A stretch of DNA of 64,000 bases, taken from the NCBI RefSeq assembly GCF_000720325.1, contig NZ_JOJM01000019.1:62001-126000 (forward strand). Direction: 5' to 3'. The notes beneath the pieces were generated by a model. It did not search any database and had not been told where the DNA came from. It worked only from the letters and a program-made list of their open reading frames with translations. The position numbers were made by a program, and so were the translations under genes. Shown piece by piece: positions 54,063 to 63,060 of this stretch. Within the stretch, counting starts at the first letter, position 1. Every line of letters begins with the position of its first letter. The stretch comes from Streptomyces sp. NRRL B-1347 (GTDB lineage: Bacteria; Actinomycetota; Actinomycetes; Streptomycetales; Streptomycetaceae).

Positions 54063-55583
54063 GTGAGCCATGCCCTGCCTTTGTCTGATCGTTCCGATGT
54101 CACCGCGCGCCTCAGGGAAGCCCTCCTGGAGGCCGACTTCACCGCGGACGGACTCCTCGAACTCCTGGGGGCGTCCGCGTACGCCGCGCTCGCGCGCAGC
54201 GAGACCGTGCCCGCGCTGCGCGCCACCCGGGGCGACGGCGACCTGGAGACGCTCGTACGGCTCTTCCTGTTGCAGCGTTCCGTGCCGCACACACGCGTGG
54301 AGCGCGTTCTGCCCGTCGGCCCTCTCCTGGAGTGCGGTTGGCTCGCGGAGGACCGGGCGCCGGGCGAGGACGGCGCCCTCAAGGCCACCGTCGACGTACG
54401 CCCGTACGGGGGGCCCGCCGGTGAGGACTGGTTCATCGTCTCGGACCTGGGGTGCGCGGTCGGCGGGGCCGGGGGCATCGGCAGCCGCGACGAAGGCGTG
54501 GTGCTCGGTGTCGGCGGTGCCTCCACCACGCTCGCCGGGGTCACCGTGCGCACACCCGTGGCCAGCGCCCTCGACGTCGGTACGGGCTCCGGCATTCAGG
54601 CGCTGCACGCTGCCCAGCACGCCACCCGGGTCACCGCGACCGACCTCAACCCCCGTGCCCTGCACATCACCCGGCTCACGCTCGCGCTCTCCGGAGCGCC
54701 GGACGCGGACCTGCGGGAGGGCTCGCTGTACGAGCCGGTCGAGGGCGAGACGTACGACCTCATCGTGTCCAACCCGCCGTTCGTGATCTCGCCGGGCGCG
54801 CGGCTCACGTACCGCGACGGCGGCATGGGCGGGGACGATCTGTGCCGCTCGATCGTTCAGCAAGCGGGGGACAGGCTGAACGAAGGGGGGTACGCGCACT
54901 TCCTCGCCAACTGGCAGCACGTGGAAGGCGAGGAGTGGACCGAGCGCGTCCGCTCCTGGGTGCCGCGCGGCTGTGACGCGTGGATCGTGCAGCGCGAGGT
55001 GCAGGACATCACGCAGTACGCGGAGCTGTGGCTGCGCGACGCCGGGGACCACCGCACCGACCCGGCGGAGTACGCGGCGCTGTACGACGCGTGGCTCGAC
55101 GAGTTCGAGGCCCGCAAGACCAAGGGCGTCGGCTTCGGCTGGATCACGCTGCGCAAGTCGGGCGCCGCGGAGCCGTCCGTGACCATCGAGGAGTGGCCGC
55201 ACCCCGTCGAGCAGCCCCTCGGCGAGACGGTCCGGGCCCACTTCGCCCGCCAGGACTACCTGCGCGCCCACGACGACGCCGCGCTGCTCGCCGACCACTT
55301 CAAGCTCGCCGCCGACGTGGTGCAGGAGCAGGTCGGCATGCCGGGCGCCGAGGACCCGGAGCACGTCGTGCTGCGCCAGCACCGCGGCATGCGGCGGGCG
55401 ACCCGCGTGGACACCGTGGGCGCGGGCTTCGCCGGCGTGTGTGACGGCACGCTCGGCGCCGGCCGCATCCTGGACGCCATCGCCCAGCTGATGGGCGAGG
55501 ACCCGGTGGCGCTCAGGGACCGCACCCCGGCCCAGATCCGGCTCCTGGTGGAGCAGGGATTCCTGGAGCCGGTGGGGCAGTAG
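54063..55583 (+). CDS. PrmC/HemK-like SAM methyltransferase
   Basis: A protein of 506 residues. A helical N-terminal domain (~1-150) precedes a methyltransferase core with ALDVGTGSGIQALHAA and the catalytic-type VSNPPFVISPG motif found in enzymes that modify glutamine, adenine or rRNA guanine amino groups. A ~200-residue C-terminal region follows. PrmC itself is ~280 residues, so this is a larger relative; the substrate is unknown. CACAAT lies six bases before GTG 54063, so it is probably leaderless; GTG 54057 is an alternative. It is 20 bases after the TetR gene. Confidence 0.86.
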   Translation: MSHALPLSDRSDVTARLREALLEADFTADGLLELLGASAYAALARSETVPALRATRGDGDLETLVRLFLLQRSVPHTRVERVLPVGPLLECGWLAEDRAPGEDGALKATVDVRPYGGPAGEDWFIVSDLGCAVGGAGGIGSRDEGVVLGVGGASTTLAGVTVRTPVASALDVGTGSGIQALHAAQHATRVTATDLNPRALHITRLTLALSGAPDADLREGSLYEPVEGETYDLIVSNPPFVISPGARLTYRDGGMGGDDLCRSIVQQAGDRLNEGGYAHFLANWQHVEGEEWTERVRSWVPRGCDAWIVQREVQDITQYAELWLRDAGDHRTDPAEYAALYDAWLDEFEARKTKGVGFGWITLRKSGAAEPSVTIEEWPHPVEQPLGETVRAHFARQDYLRAHDDAALLADHFKLAADVVQEQVGMPGAEDPEHVVLRQHRGMRRATRVDTVGAGFAGVCDGTLGAGRILDAIAQLMGEDPVALRDRTPAQIRLLVEQGFLEPVGQ

Positions 55584-55869
55584 GGGCGGCCGTGCCGACC
55601 GGGGGCGCGTCTCGTACGGGCCCCGGTCGGTCACGTACGCGGCGTGAGCAACTTCTGTACGCAACGTGACGAGGGCCTGTCACCACGGGGAGCCGATCCT
55701 CCTACCCACCCGGAGCCAGCCCTTCCGCGTATGGAACCGGCCATTGTCGTCCCGCCCCGCCGCCCGTCGTTCACCCGGATTTCGTGGTTCCGCCGCCTGG
55801 GCGTGCCAGCGTCCCCAGCCGGGGCATCCCACAGGTGCCACGCAGGGGACGGCACGGGGAGGCCAGGCC

Positions 55870-56067
55870 ATGGAGAGCGGACCAGCGATCTTCGCCGGGA
55901 CGGTGTTCGCGCTGTTCGGCGCCGCACTGCTGCTGTGGACCGGCACCCGGGTCGCCCATCGCGCCCCCGTGGCGCACGGCGTGCAGCAGACCGCCGCCGC
56001 CACGCTGGCCTCGCTCGCGGGCCTCGGCGCCCTGGCCCTTGCGGTGTGGTCCTTCACACGCGTGTGA
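55870..56067 (+). CDS. Small membrane protein
   Basis: A protein of 65 residues with two hydrophobic helices (AIFAGTVFALFGAALLLW and TLASLAGLGALALAVWSF) joined by a basic/His loop (GTRVAHRAPVAHGVQQ). GGGAGG precedes the ATG. It is too short for most gene callers but has clear membrane character. It is conserved next to topA in Streptomyces as I recall. Function unknown. Confidence 0.77.
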   Translation: MESGPAIFAGTVFALFGAALLLWTGTRVAHRAPVAHGVQQTAAATLASLAGLGALALAVWSFTRV

Positions 56068-56161
56068 GGCCGGGCGGGCGGCGCGTCGGCCTCCGGCCCC
56101 TCGCCGGGCGCCCCGCCGTGTCCCTCCGCGTGCTCCGCGCGCGGGTGCCCCTTCCCGGAAC

Positions 56162-56185
56162 TGGGGCTCCGCCCCCGGACCCCGG
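56162..56185. repeat. Dispersed GGGGCTCCGCCCC element
   Basis: A short palindromic element common between Streptomyces genes, here after the small membrane protein gene. It may act as a terminator. Confidence 0.6.
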
Positions 56186-56348
56186 AAGCGGCCTGCGGCC
56201 GAGCGCGTAGCACGAGCGGCGGCCACTGGGCGGTCGGCGCCCGCCGGGCCGGGGCACAGTGCACGGTTCACGGCCCCGGGGCCAGCCCAGGCGGCAGGAA
56301 TGGCGGTAGTCGGGTTACCGTTCGAGTGGCCGTTGCGGGCTTTTCCCG

Positions 56349-56380
56349 TTTGACACGGGGGCGGGATGTACCGTCACACT
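56349..56380 (+). promoter_or_regulatory. Candidate topA promoter
   Basis: A perfect -35 TTGACA at 56349-56354. The possible -10 elements are TACCGT (56369-56374, spacer 14) and CACACT (56375-56380, spacer 20); neither has the normal 17-18 spacing. Poor spacing is typical of supercoiling-sensitive promoters, which suits topA. Confidence 0.45.
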
Positions 56381-56480
56381 CCGCAGCGACAGCGCAACCG
56401 CAAGCGCAGTCGCGGCGACCCCCCAGGGGGCGCCGGGCACCGCACTGCCAACCGAGCGTCGACCGGAGAGAAGAGCGAAG

Positions 56481-59300
56481 TTGTCCCCGACCAGCGAGAC
56501 CGCACAGGGCGGCCGCCGACTCGTCATCGTCGAGTCGCCTGCCAAGGCGAAGACGATCAAGGGCTACCTCGGCCCCGGCTACACCGTCGAGGCGAGCGTC
56601 GGGCACATCCGTGACCTTCCCAACGGCGCCGCCGAGGTCCCCGAGAAGTACACGGGCGAGGTCCGCCGCCTCGGCGTGGACGTCGAGCACGACTTCCAGC
56701 CCATCTACGTCGTCAACGCCGACAAGAAGGCCCAGGTCAAGAAGCTCAAGGACCTCCTCAAGGAGTCCGACGAACTCTTCCTCGCCACCGATGAGGACCG
56801 CGAGGGCGAAGCCATCGCGTGGCACCTCCTCGAGGTCCTGAAGCCCAAGGTCCCGGTCAAGCGCATGGTGTTCCACGAGATCACCAAGGACGCGATCCAG
56901 GGCGCCGTCCGCAACCCGCGCGAGCTCAACCAGCGCATGGTCGACGCCCAGGAGACCCGCCGCATCCTCGACCGCCTGTACGGCTACGAGGTCTCGCCGG
57001 TGCTGTGGAAGAAGGTCATGCCGCGCCTCTCGGCGGGCCGCGTGCAGTCCGTGGCGACCCGGCTCGTCGTCGAGCGCGAGCGCATCGCCTTCCGCTCCGC
57101 CGAGTACTGGGACCTGACGGGCACCTTCGGCACCGGCCGCGCCGGTGACCCGAGCGACCCCTCGCAGCTGGTGGCCCGCCTCACCACGGTCGACGGCAGG
57201 CGCGTCGCCCAGGGCCGCGACTTCGACTCCCTCGGGCAGCTGAAGAGCCAGAACACGCTGCACCTGGACGAGGCCAACGCCCGCGCCCTCGCCGCCGCCC
57301 TGGAGAACACCGATTTCTCCGTACGCTCCGTAGAGTCCAAGCCGTACCGCCGCTCTCCGTACGCCCCGTTCCGTACGACGACGATGCAGCAGGAGGCCTC
57401 GCGCAAGCTCGGCTTCGGCGCGAAGGCCACCATGCAGGTGGCCCAGAAGCTGTATGAGAACGGCTTCATCACCTATATGCGTACGGACTCCACGACCCTG
57501 TCCGACACGGCGGTCACGGCGGCCCGCAAGCAGGTCACGCAGCTGTACGGCAGCGACTACCTGCCGGACAAGCCGCGCACGTACGCCGGGAAGGTCAAGA
57601 ACGCGCAGGAGGCGCACGAGGCGATCCGACCGTCGGGTGATCGTTTCCGCACGCCCGCCGAGACCGGTCTGACCGGTGACCAGTTCCGGCTCTACGAGCT
57701 GATCTGGAAGCGGACCGTCGCCTCCCAGATGAAGGACGCGACGGGCAACTCGGTCACCGTGAAGATCGCCGGCCGCACCGCCGACGGCCGCGACGCCGAG
57801 TTCAGCGCGTCCGGCAAGACCATCACCTTCCACGGCTTCCTCAAGGCCTACGTAGAGGGCGCCGACGACCCGAACGCCGAGCTGGACGACCGCGAGCGCC
57901 GCCTGCCGCAGGTCTCCGAGGGCGACGCGCTGTCCGCCGACGACATGTCCGTCGACGGCCACGCCACCAAGCCCCCGGCCCGCTACACCGAGGCCTCCCT
58001 GGTCAAGGAGCTCGAAGAGCGCGAGATCGGCCGCCCGTCGACGTACGCGTCGATCATCGGCACGATCCTCGACCGCGGCTACGTCTTCAAGAAGGGCACG
58101 GCCCTGGTGCCGTCCTTCCTCTCCTTCGCCGTGGTGAACCTCCTGGAGAAGCACTTCGGGCGGCTCGTCGACTACGACTTCACCGCCCGCATGGAGGACG
58201 ACCTCGACCGCATCGCGCGCGGCGAGGCCCAGGCCGTGCCGTGGCTGCGGCGCTTCTACTTCGGCGAGGGCGAGGGCACGGGCGGTGCCGCCGACGCCGG
58301 GAACGGCGACGGGGACCACCTCGGCGGCCTCAAGGAGCTCGTCACCGACCTGGGCGCGATCGACGCCCGCGAGGTGTCGTCGTTCCCCGTGGACCAGGGC
58401 ATCGTGCTCCGCGTCGGCCGCTACGGCCCGTACATCGAGCGCGGCGAGAAGGACTCCGAGAACCACCAGCGCGCCGACATCCCGGACGACCTGGCGCCCG
58501 ACGAGCTGACCGTCGAGTACGCGGAGGAGCTGCTCGCCAAGCCGAGCGGCGACTTCCAGCTCGGCACGGACCCGGAGACGGGCCGCGAGATCGTCGCCAA
58601 GGACGGCCGCTACGGCCCGTACGTCACCGAGATCCTCCCCGAGGGCACCCCGAAGACCGGCAAGAACGCGGTCAAGCCGCGCACGGCCTCGCTCTTCAAG
58701 ACGATGTCCCTGGACACGGTGACGCTCGCGGACGCGCTCAAGCTGATGTCGCTGCCGCGCGTCGTCGGCACCGACGCCGAGGGCGTCGAGATCACCGCCC
58801 AGAACGGCCGCTACGGCCCGTATCTGAAGAAGGGCACGGACTCGCGCTCCCTGGAGACCGAGGACCAGCTCTTCACCATCACCCTCGACGAGGCCCTGGA
58901 GATCTACTCCAAGCCGAAGCAGCGCGGCCGCGCCGCCGCCAAGCCGCCGCTCAAGGAGCTCGGCGAGGACCCGGTCAGCGGCAAGCCCGTCGTCGTCAAG
59001 GACGGCCGCTTCGGCCCGTACGTGACGGACGGCGAGACCAACGCGACGCTGCGGGCGGCCGACTCCGTGGAGGACATCACCCCCGAGCGCGGCTACGAGC
59101 TGCTCGCGGAGAAGCGGGCCAAGGGCCCGGCGAAGAAGACCGCCAAGAAGGCGCCCGCGAAGAAGGCCACCGCGAAGAAGACGGCGGCAAAGAAGACCGC
59201 CGCCAAGAAAACGACGGCAAAGAAGACGGCCGCCAAGAAGACGACGACTACGAAGAAGGCCGTCGCCAAGAAGACGGCCGCCGTGGAGAGCACCGACTAA
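56481..59300 (+). CDS. topA: DNA topoisomerase I
   Basis: A protein of 939 residues that relaxes negative supercoils. The Toprim domain (about 12-130) has VESPAKAKTIKGYLG and the metal motif ATDEDREGEAIAWHL. The nucleophile is Y332 in FITYMRTDST. The C-terminal region has four repeats with GRYGPY or GRFGPY cores instead of the zinc fingers of E. coli TopA, and ends in a ~45-residue tail of KKTAAKK-type repeats. Family knowledge: the Streptomyces Lys tail gives high processivity. The start is TTG 56481 after GGAGAGAAGAG. Confidence 0.96.
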   Translation: MSPTSETAQGGRRLVIVESPAKAKTIKGYLGPGYTVEASVGHIRDLPNGAAEVPEKYTGEVRRLGVDVEHDFQPIYVVNADKKAQVKKLKDLLKESDELFLATDEDREGEAIAWHLLEVLKPKVPVKRMVFHEITKDAIQGAVRNPRELNQRMVDAQETRRILDRLYGYEVSPVLWKKVMPRLSAGRVQSVATRLVVERERIAFRSAEYWDLTGTFGTGRAGDPSDPSQLVARLTTVDGRRVAQGRDFDSLGQLKSQNTLHLDEANARALAAALENTDFSVRSVESKPYRRSPYAPFRTTTMQQEASRKLGFGAKATMQVAQKLYENGFITYMRTDSTTLSDTAVTAARKQVTQLYGSDYLPDKPRTYAGKVKNAQEAHEAIRPSGDRFRTPAETGLTGDQFRLYELIWKRTVASQMKDATGNSVTVKIAGRTADGRDAEFSASGKTITFHGFLKAYVEGADDPNAELDDRERRLPQVSEGDALSADDMSVDGHATKPPARYTEASLVKELEEREIGRPSTYASIIGTILDRGYVFKKGTALVPSFLSFAVVNLLEKHFGRLVDYDFTARMEDDLDRIARGEAQAVPWLRRFYFGEGEGTGGAADAGNGDGDHLGGLKELVTDLGAIDAREVSSFPVDQGIVLRVGRYGPYIERGEKDSENHQRADIPDDLAPDELTVEYAEELLAKPSGDFQLGTDPETGREIVAKDGRYGPYVTEILPEGTPKTGKNAVKPRTASLFKTMSLDTVTLADALKLMSLPRVVGTDAEGVEITAQNGRYGPYLKKGTDSRSLETEDQLFTITLDEALEIYSKPKQRGRAAAKPPLKELGEDPVSGKPVVVKDGRFGPYVTDGETNATLRAADSVEDITPERGYELLAEKRAKGPAKKTAKKAPAKKATAKKTAAKKTAAKKTTAKKTAAKKTTTTKKAVAKKTAAVESTD

Positions 59301-59396
59301 CCGTCCGGTTCGACGAGCACCGACTGACCGTCGGTTCGGCGAGTACCGACTGATCGTCGGTTCGACGCGTACCGACTGACCGTCGGTTCGACCGTT
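59292..59396. repeat. 26-bp tandem repeat x4, each unit a hairpin
   Basis: ACCGACT starts at 59292, 59319, 59345 and 59371 (27, 26, 26 apart). Each unit pairs ACCGAC with GTCGGT. The first unit contains the topA stop codon. Confidence 0.87.
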
Positions 59397-59409
59397 GGCC
59401 CACGCCTGC

Positions 59410-59441
59410 CGAGCCCCTGACCGTTCACGGCCAGGGGCTCG
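59410..59441 (+). terminator. Terminator of topA
   Basis: A 10-bp stem (59410-59419 with 59432-59441) with inner CCGT/ACGG pairing. A second perfect 11-bp hairpin follows at 59484-59511, just upstream of the next gene. Confidence 0.72.
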
Positions 59442-59546
59442 CGTGGTGCCGAGCGCCCCGGCGGCCTTCCGGTACTCCCCATGGGCGACGCCCGTATGTT
59501 CGGGCGTCGCCGCTGCGAAGGCCTGGCCTCCAGATAGGCTGGACGG

Positions 59547-62500
59547 ATGACGCGTGCCGAGCAGCCACCCGCCATGACCACGGTTCCCGACGACTCCCTG
59601 GCAGCGGATTCCCGCGAACGCGCGGTGCGTGCCCTGCTGCGCGTACCGCAGCTGAAGCGGTTGTGGAGCGCGCACCTCGTCGGGAGCGTCGGTGACGCCC
59701 TGGCGCTGCTCGTCCTCGTCGTCCTCGGGCTCCAGGCGGCCATCGCCGAAGGGGCCTTCGGCGGCGGCTACCGTGGCGTCGCGATCGCCGTGACCGCCGT
59801 CTTCGGAGCCCGCGTCCTCGCGACGCTGCTCTTCGGGGCGGTCCTGCTCGGCCCGCTGACGACCCTCACCTCGCCCGACGGGCCCCTCGACCGCCGCTGG
59901 ACCATGATCGGCGCCGACGGCGTGCGTGCCGCGCTCCTCATCTGCGCCCCCCTGTGGATCGTCTGGACGCCGGCCAACGCGCTCGCGCTGCTCCTGGTGA
60001 CGTCCTTCGTCGTCGGCGTCAGCGAGCGCTTCTGGACCGTCGCCCGCGAGAGCGCCGCGCCCGCGCTGCTGCCCAACCCGCCGCCGGAGGGCGCCGCCGT
60101 GCGCCCGCTGCCCGACCACCTGGACGCGCTGCGGCGCCTGTCGCTGCGCACGGGGTTCGTGGCGCTGCCCCTGGCCGCCGTCGCCCTCGTCGCGGTCGGG
60201 CTCGTCAGCAACCTCCTCGGCTCGGGCGTCGACTGGTTCGAGCGGCACCAGGTGGGCCTTGCCGCGTTCGTCGCCGCCGGGCTGTTCGCCGCGTCCGGCT
60301 CGGTCGTGTACGCCATCCGGCTGCCCGGCACGCAGACGCCGCGCCCGCGCAGCCCCCTGGAGGGCCTGCGCAGGCCCCGAACGGGCACCGGCACCGACAA
60401 GGGCCGCACCGGCGCGATCCCGCTGCTCGTCGCCGCCTGCACCGCCGTCGCCGGGGCGGTCGCCGCGGCCGTCGCGGTCACCGTGCTGCACGCCAAGGAC
60501 CTCCAGGGCGGGCCGGTCACGTACGGCCTGTTCGTCTTCGCGCTGACCGGTGGCACGGTCGCAGGCATCCGCCTCGCGCCCGCGCTGCTGCCCTCGCTCT
60601 CGCGCCGCCGGCTGCTCGCCCTCGCCATCGCCGTGACCGGCGTCGCGCTCCTCGCCGCCGGGCTCGTGCCGGACGTGACGAGCGTGCTGCTGATCCTGCT
60701 GCTCGCGGGCGTCGCGGCGGGCGTCGCCGCGAACACCGGGCACGCGCTCCTCGACCAGGAGGTCGAGGACTACCGCAAGGCCCGCACCACCGAGCACCTT
60801 CAGGCGGCCGTACGCCTCTTCGTGGCGCTCGCCGTACTGGTGGCGCCGCTGCTCGCGGCCGTCATCGGGCCGCACCGGATGGTCAACGGCAAGTTCGTCT
60901 TCGACCACGGCGGCGCCTCCTTCACGCTGATGCTGGTCGGCGCGCTGCTCCTGCCGGTGGCCGCGCTCGTCCTCGCCAAGGCCGACGACCGGCAGGGCGT
61001 ACCGCTGCGCCACGACCTGCGGGACGCGCTGCGTGGCGGCGACGACCCGGTGCAGACGCCCGCCGACTCCGGCTTCTTCATCGCCCTGGAGGGCGGCGAC
61101 GGCGCGGGCAAGTCCACCCAGGCCGAGGCGCTCGCCGACTGGATCAGGGCCAAGGGCCACGAGGTCGTCGTCACGCGCGAGCCGGGCGCCACGCCCGTCG
61201 GCAAGCGGCTGCGGTCGATCCTCCTCGACGTGTCGTCGGCCGGTCTCTCGCACCGCGCCGAGGCACTGCTGTACGCCGCCGACCGCGCGGAGCACGTCGA
61301 CACCGTCGTACGGCCCGCCCTCGCGCGCGGGGCCGTGGTGATCTCCGACCGGTACATCGACTCGTCCGTGGCGTACCAGGGCGCGGGCCGCGACCTGTCG
61401 CCCACCGAGGTGGCCCGCATCAACCGCTGGGCCACGGGCGGCCTGGTCCCGCATCTGACGGTCCTGCTCGACGTGGCCCCCGAGGCCGCGCGCGAGCGCT
61501 TCACCGAGGCGCCCGACCGCCTGGAGTCCGAGCCCGCCGAGTTCCACGCGCGCGTGCGGTCCGGCTTCCTCACGCTTGCCGCCGCCGACCCCGGGCGCTA
61601 CCTGGTCGTCGACGCCGCCCAGGAGCCGGAGGCCGTCACGACGGTCATCCGGCACCGGCTCGACGTCGTCCTGCCGCTCTCCGAAGCCGAGATCAAGGCC
61701 CAGGAGGAGGCCCGCCGCAAGGCGGAGGAGGAGGCCCGGCGCCGCGCCGAGGAAGAGGCGGCCCGCAAGGCCGAGGAGGAGCGCAAGGAGCGCGAGCGCC
61801 AGGAGCAGCTCGCCAAGCTGCGCGCCGAGGAGGAGGAGCGCAAGCGGCGCGAGCTGGAGGAGGCCCAGCGCCGCGAGGCCGAGCGCCAGGCGGAGGAGGC
61901 TCGGCAGCGCGCCGAGGAGGCCCGCCGCAAGGCCGAGGAGGAGGCCAGGCGCCGCGCCGAGGAGGAGGCGGCCCGCAAGGCAGCGGAGGAAGCGCGGCTG
62001 CGCGCCGAGGAAGAGGCCCGGCGCAAGGCCGAGGAAGAAGCCCGGCTGCGGGCCGAGGCGGAGGCCCGGCGCCTGGAGAAGCAGCGCAAGGCGGAGGAGG
62101 CGCTGCGGCGGGCCGAGGAGGCCCGGCGGCTCGCGGAGGCGGCCGCTTCCGCGGCGGCGTCCGCGGCGGTGACGGCCACGGCCGCGGAGGCGCCTCCGGT
62201 TCCGGCCGCGCCGCCCGCGCGTCCTGCCCCGGCGCCGAAGCCGGACAAGCGGTCCCCGTCCGCAGACCGGTCCTCTTCGGCCGGGCAGTCCTCCGCGGTG
62301 GATTCCGGCAGGCCGACCTCGCCCGACAACGAGACCACCGTGGCGACGCCGGTCGTGGACCCGAAGACGCTGGGCGCCGCCGACGAGACGGCGAAGCTGC
62401 CGCAGGCCACGCAGGGCCCGGTAGCGGGCTCCGCCGACGAGACCACCGTGCTGCCGCAGGTGACCGTGGACGGCGCCGCGGACGAGACGACCGTCCTGCC

Positions 62501-62906
62501 CGCCTTCCGGGACGACGCGCCTGCACGGCACGAGGCGGGCGTACGGGACGACGCGGCAGTCCGGGATGACACGGGCGTACAGGGCGAAGCAGGCGTACAG
62601 GACGAAGCAGACGTACGGGGCGACGTGTCGGACCGGGTGCCGCCCGGCTACTTCCGCGACGAGCGCGCGCACCACGCCGAGCCGGACGACCTCGGCCCGA
62701 ACGACCGTACGCGCGAGCTGCCGCAGGTCGACGAGAACGGCGCCCCGCGGCGCCAGCGCTCCGAGTGGGCGGAGGAGACGCCGATGGACGACCTGCCGTC
62801 GCTCGCCGACGAGCTCCTCGGGTCGCGCGAAGGCGCGCATGAGGGGGCGCACGAGGGCGCGTACGAGGACGAGCCGGAGGACCGGGGCAAGCGCCGCCGC
62901 CGTTGA
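59547..62906 (+). CDS. tmk: Fusion of MFS-like membrane domain, thymidylate kinase and coiled coil
   Basis: A protein of 1119 residues. Residues ~45-480 are a multi-helix membrane domain resembling MFS transporters. Residues ~507-715 are dTMP kinase: P-loop EGGDGAGKSTQ near 514, and ISDRYIDSSVAYQGAGR. A coiled coil of about 170 residues built from EEEARRKAEEEARRRAEE-type repeats follows, then an acidic disordered tail with ADETTVLPQ repeats. Stand-alone Tmk is ~210 residues. The fusion is known in Streptomyces; why dTTP synthesis is tied to the membrane is unknown. TAGGCT lies six bases before the ATG, so it is probably leaderless. It is followed by the delta' gene. Confidence 0.92.
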   Translation: MTRAEQPPAMTTVPDDSLAADSRERAVRALLRVPQLKRLWSAHLVGSVGDALALLVLVVLGLQAAIAEGAFGGGYRGVAIAVTAVFGARVLATLLFGAVLLGPLTTLTSPDGPLDRRWTMIGADGVRAALLICAPLWIVWTPANALALLLVTSFVVGVSERFWTVARESAAPALLPNPPPEGAAVRPLPDHLDALRRLSLRTGFVALPLAAVALVAVGLVSNLLGSGVDWFERHQVGLAAFVAAGLFAASGSVVYAIRLPGTQTPRPRSPLEGLRRPRTGTGTDKGRTGAIPLLVAACTAVAGAVAAAVAVTVLHAKDLQGGPVTYGLFVFALTGGTVAGIRLAPALLPSLSRRRLLALAIAVTGVALLAAGLVPDVTSVLLILLLAGVAAGVAANTGHALLDQEVEDYRKARTTEHLQAAVRLFVALAVLVAPLLAAVIGPHRMVNGKFVFDHGGASFTLMLVGALLLPVAALVLAKADDRQGVPLRHDLRDALRGGDDPVQTPADSGFFIALEGGDGAGKSTQAEALADWIRAKGHEVVVTREPGATPVGKRLRSILLDVSSAGLSHRAEALLYAADRAEHVDTVVRPALARGAVVISDRYIDSSVAYQGAGRDLSPTEVARINRWATGGLVPHLTVLLDVAPEAARERFTEAPDRLESEPAEFHARVRSGFLTLAAADPGRYLVVDAAQEPEAVTTVIRHRLDVVLPLSEAEIKAQEEARRKAEEEARRRAEEEAARKAEEERKERERQEQLAKLRAEEEERKRRELEEAQRREAERQAEEARQRAEEARRKAEEEARRRAEEEAARKAAEEARLRAEEEARRKAEEEARLRAEAEARRLEKQRKAEEALRRAEEARRLAEAAASAAASAAVTATAAEAPPVPAAPPARPAPAPKPDKRSPSADRSSSAGQSSAVDSGRPTSPDNETTVATPVVDPKTLGAADETAKLPQATQGPVAGSADETTVLPQVTVDGAADETTVLPAFRDDAPARHEAGVRDDAAVRDDTGVQGEAGVQDEADVRGDVSDRVPPGYFRDERAHHAEPDDLGPNDRTRELPQVDENGAPRRQRSEWAEETPMDDLPSLADELLGSREGAHEGAHEGAYEDEPEDRGKRRRR

Positions 62907-63060
62907 CCGTGCGGCGGGGCATAAGCGCAGGTCAGCGAGTGCGCGGCCGGGGTTGTCAGTGCCGTGCCCCACAATGAGTTCCGACAGCGCGACGTGCGTT
63001 GTGACGGCGACCGCGTTCCACGGTGACGTGCGTGCGACGGCAAGGCGAAGGCGGTGACCC

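Larger units (their letters stand above)
56068..56480. other. topA upstream region
   Basis: A 413-base gap. The left half contains a copy of the widespread Streptomyces element GGGGCTCCGCCCC-CGGACCCC (56162-56185). The right half holds the topA promoter and a leader of about 100 bases. Confidence 0.5.
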
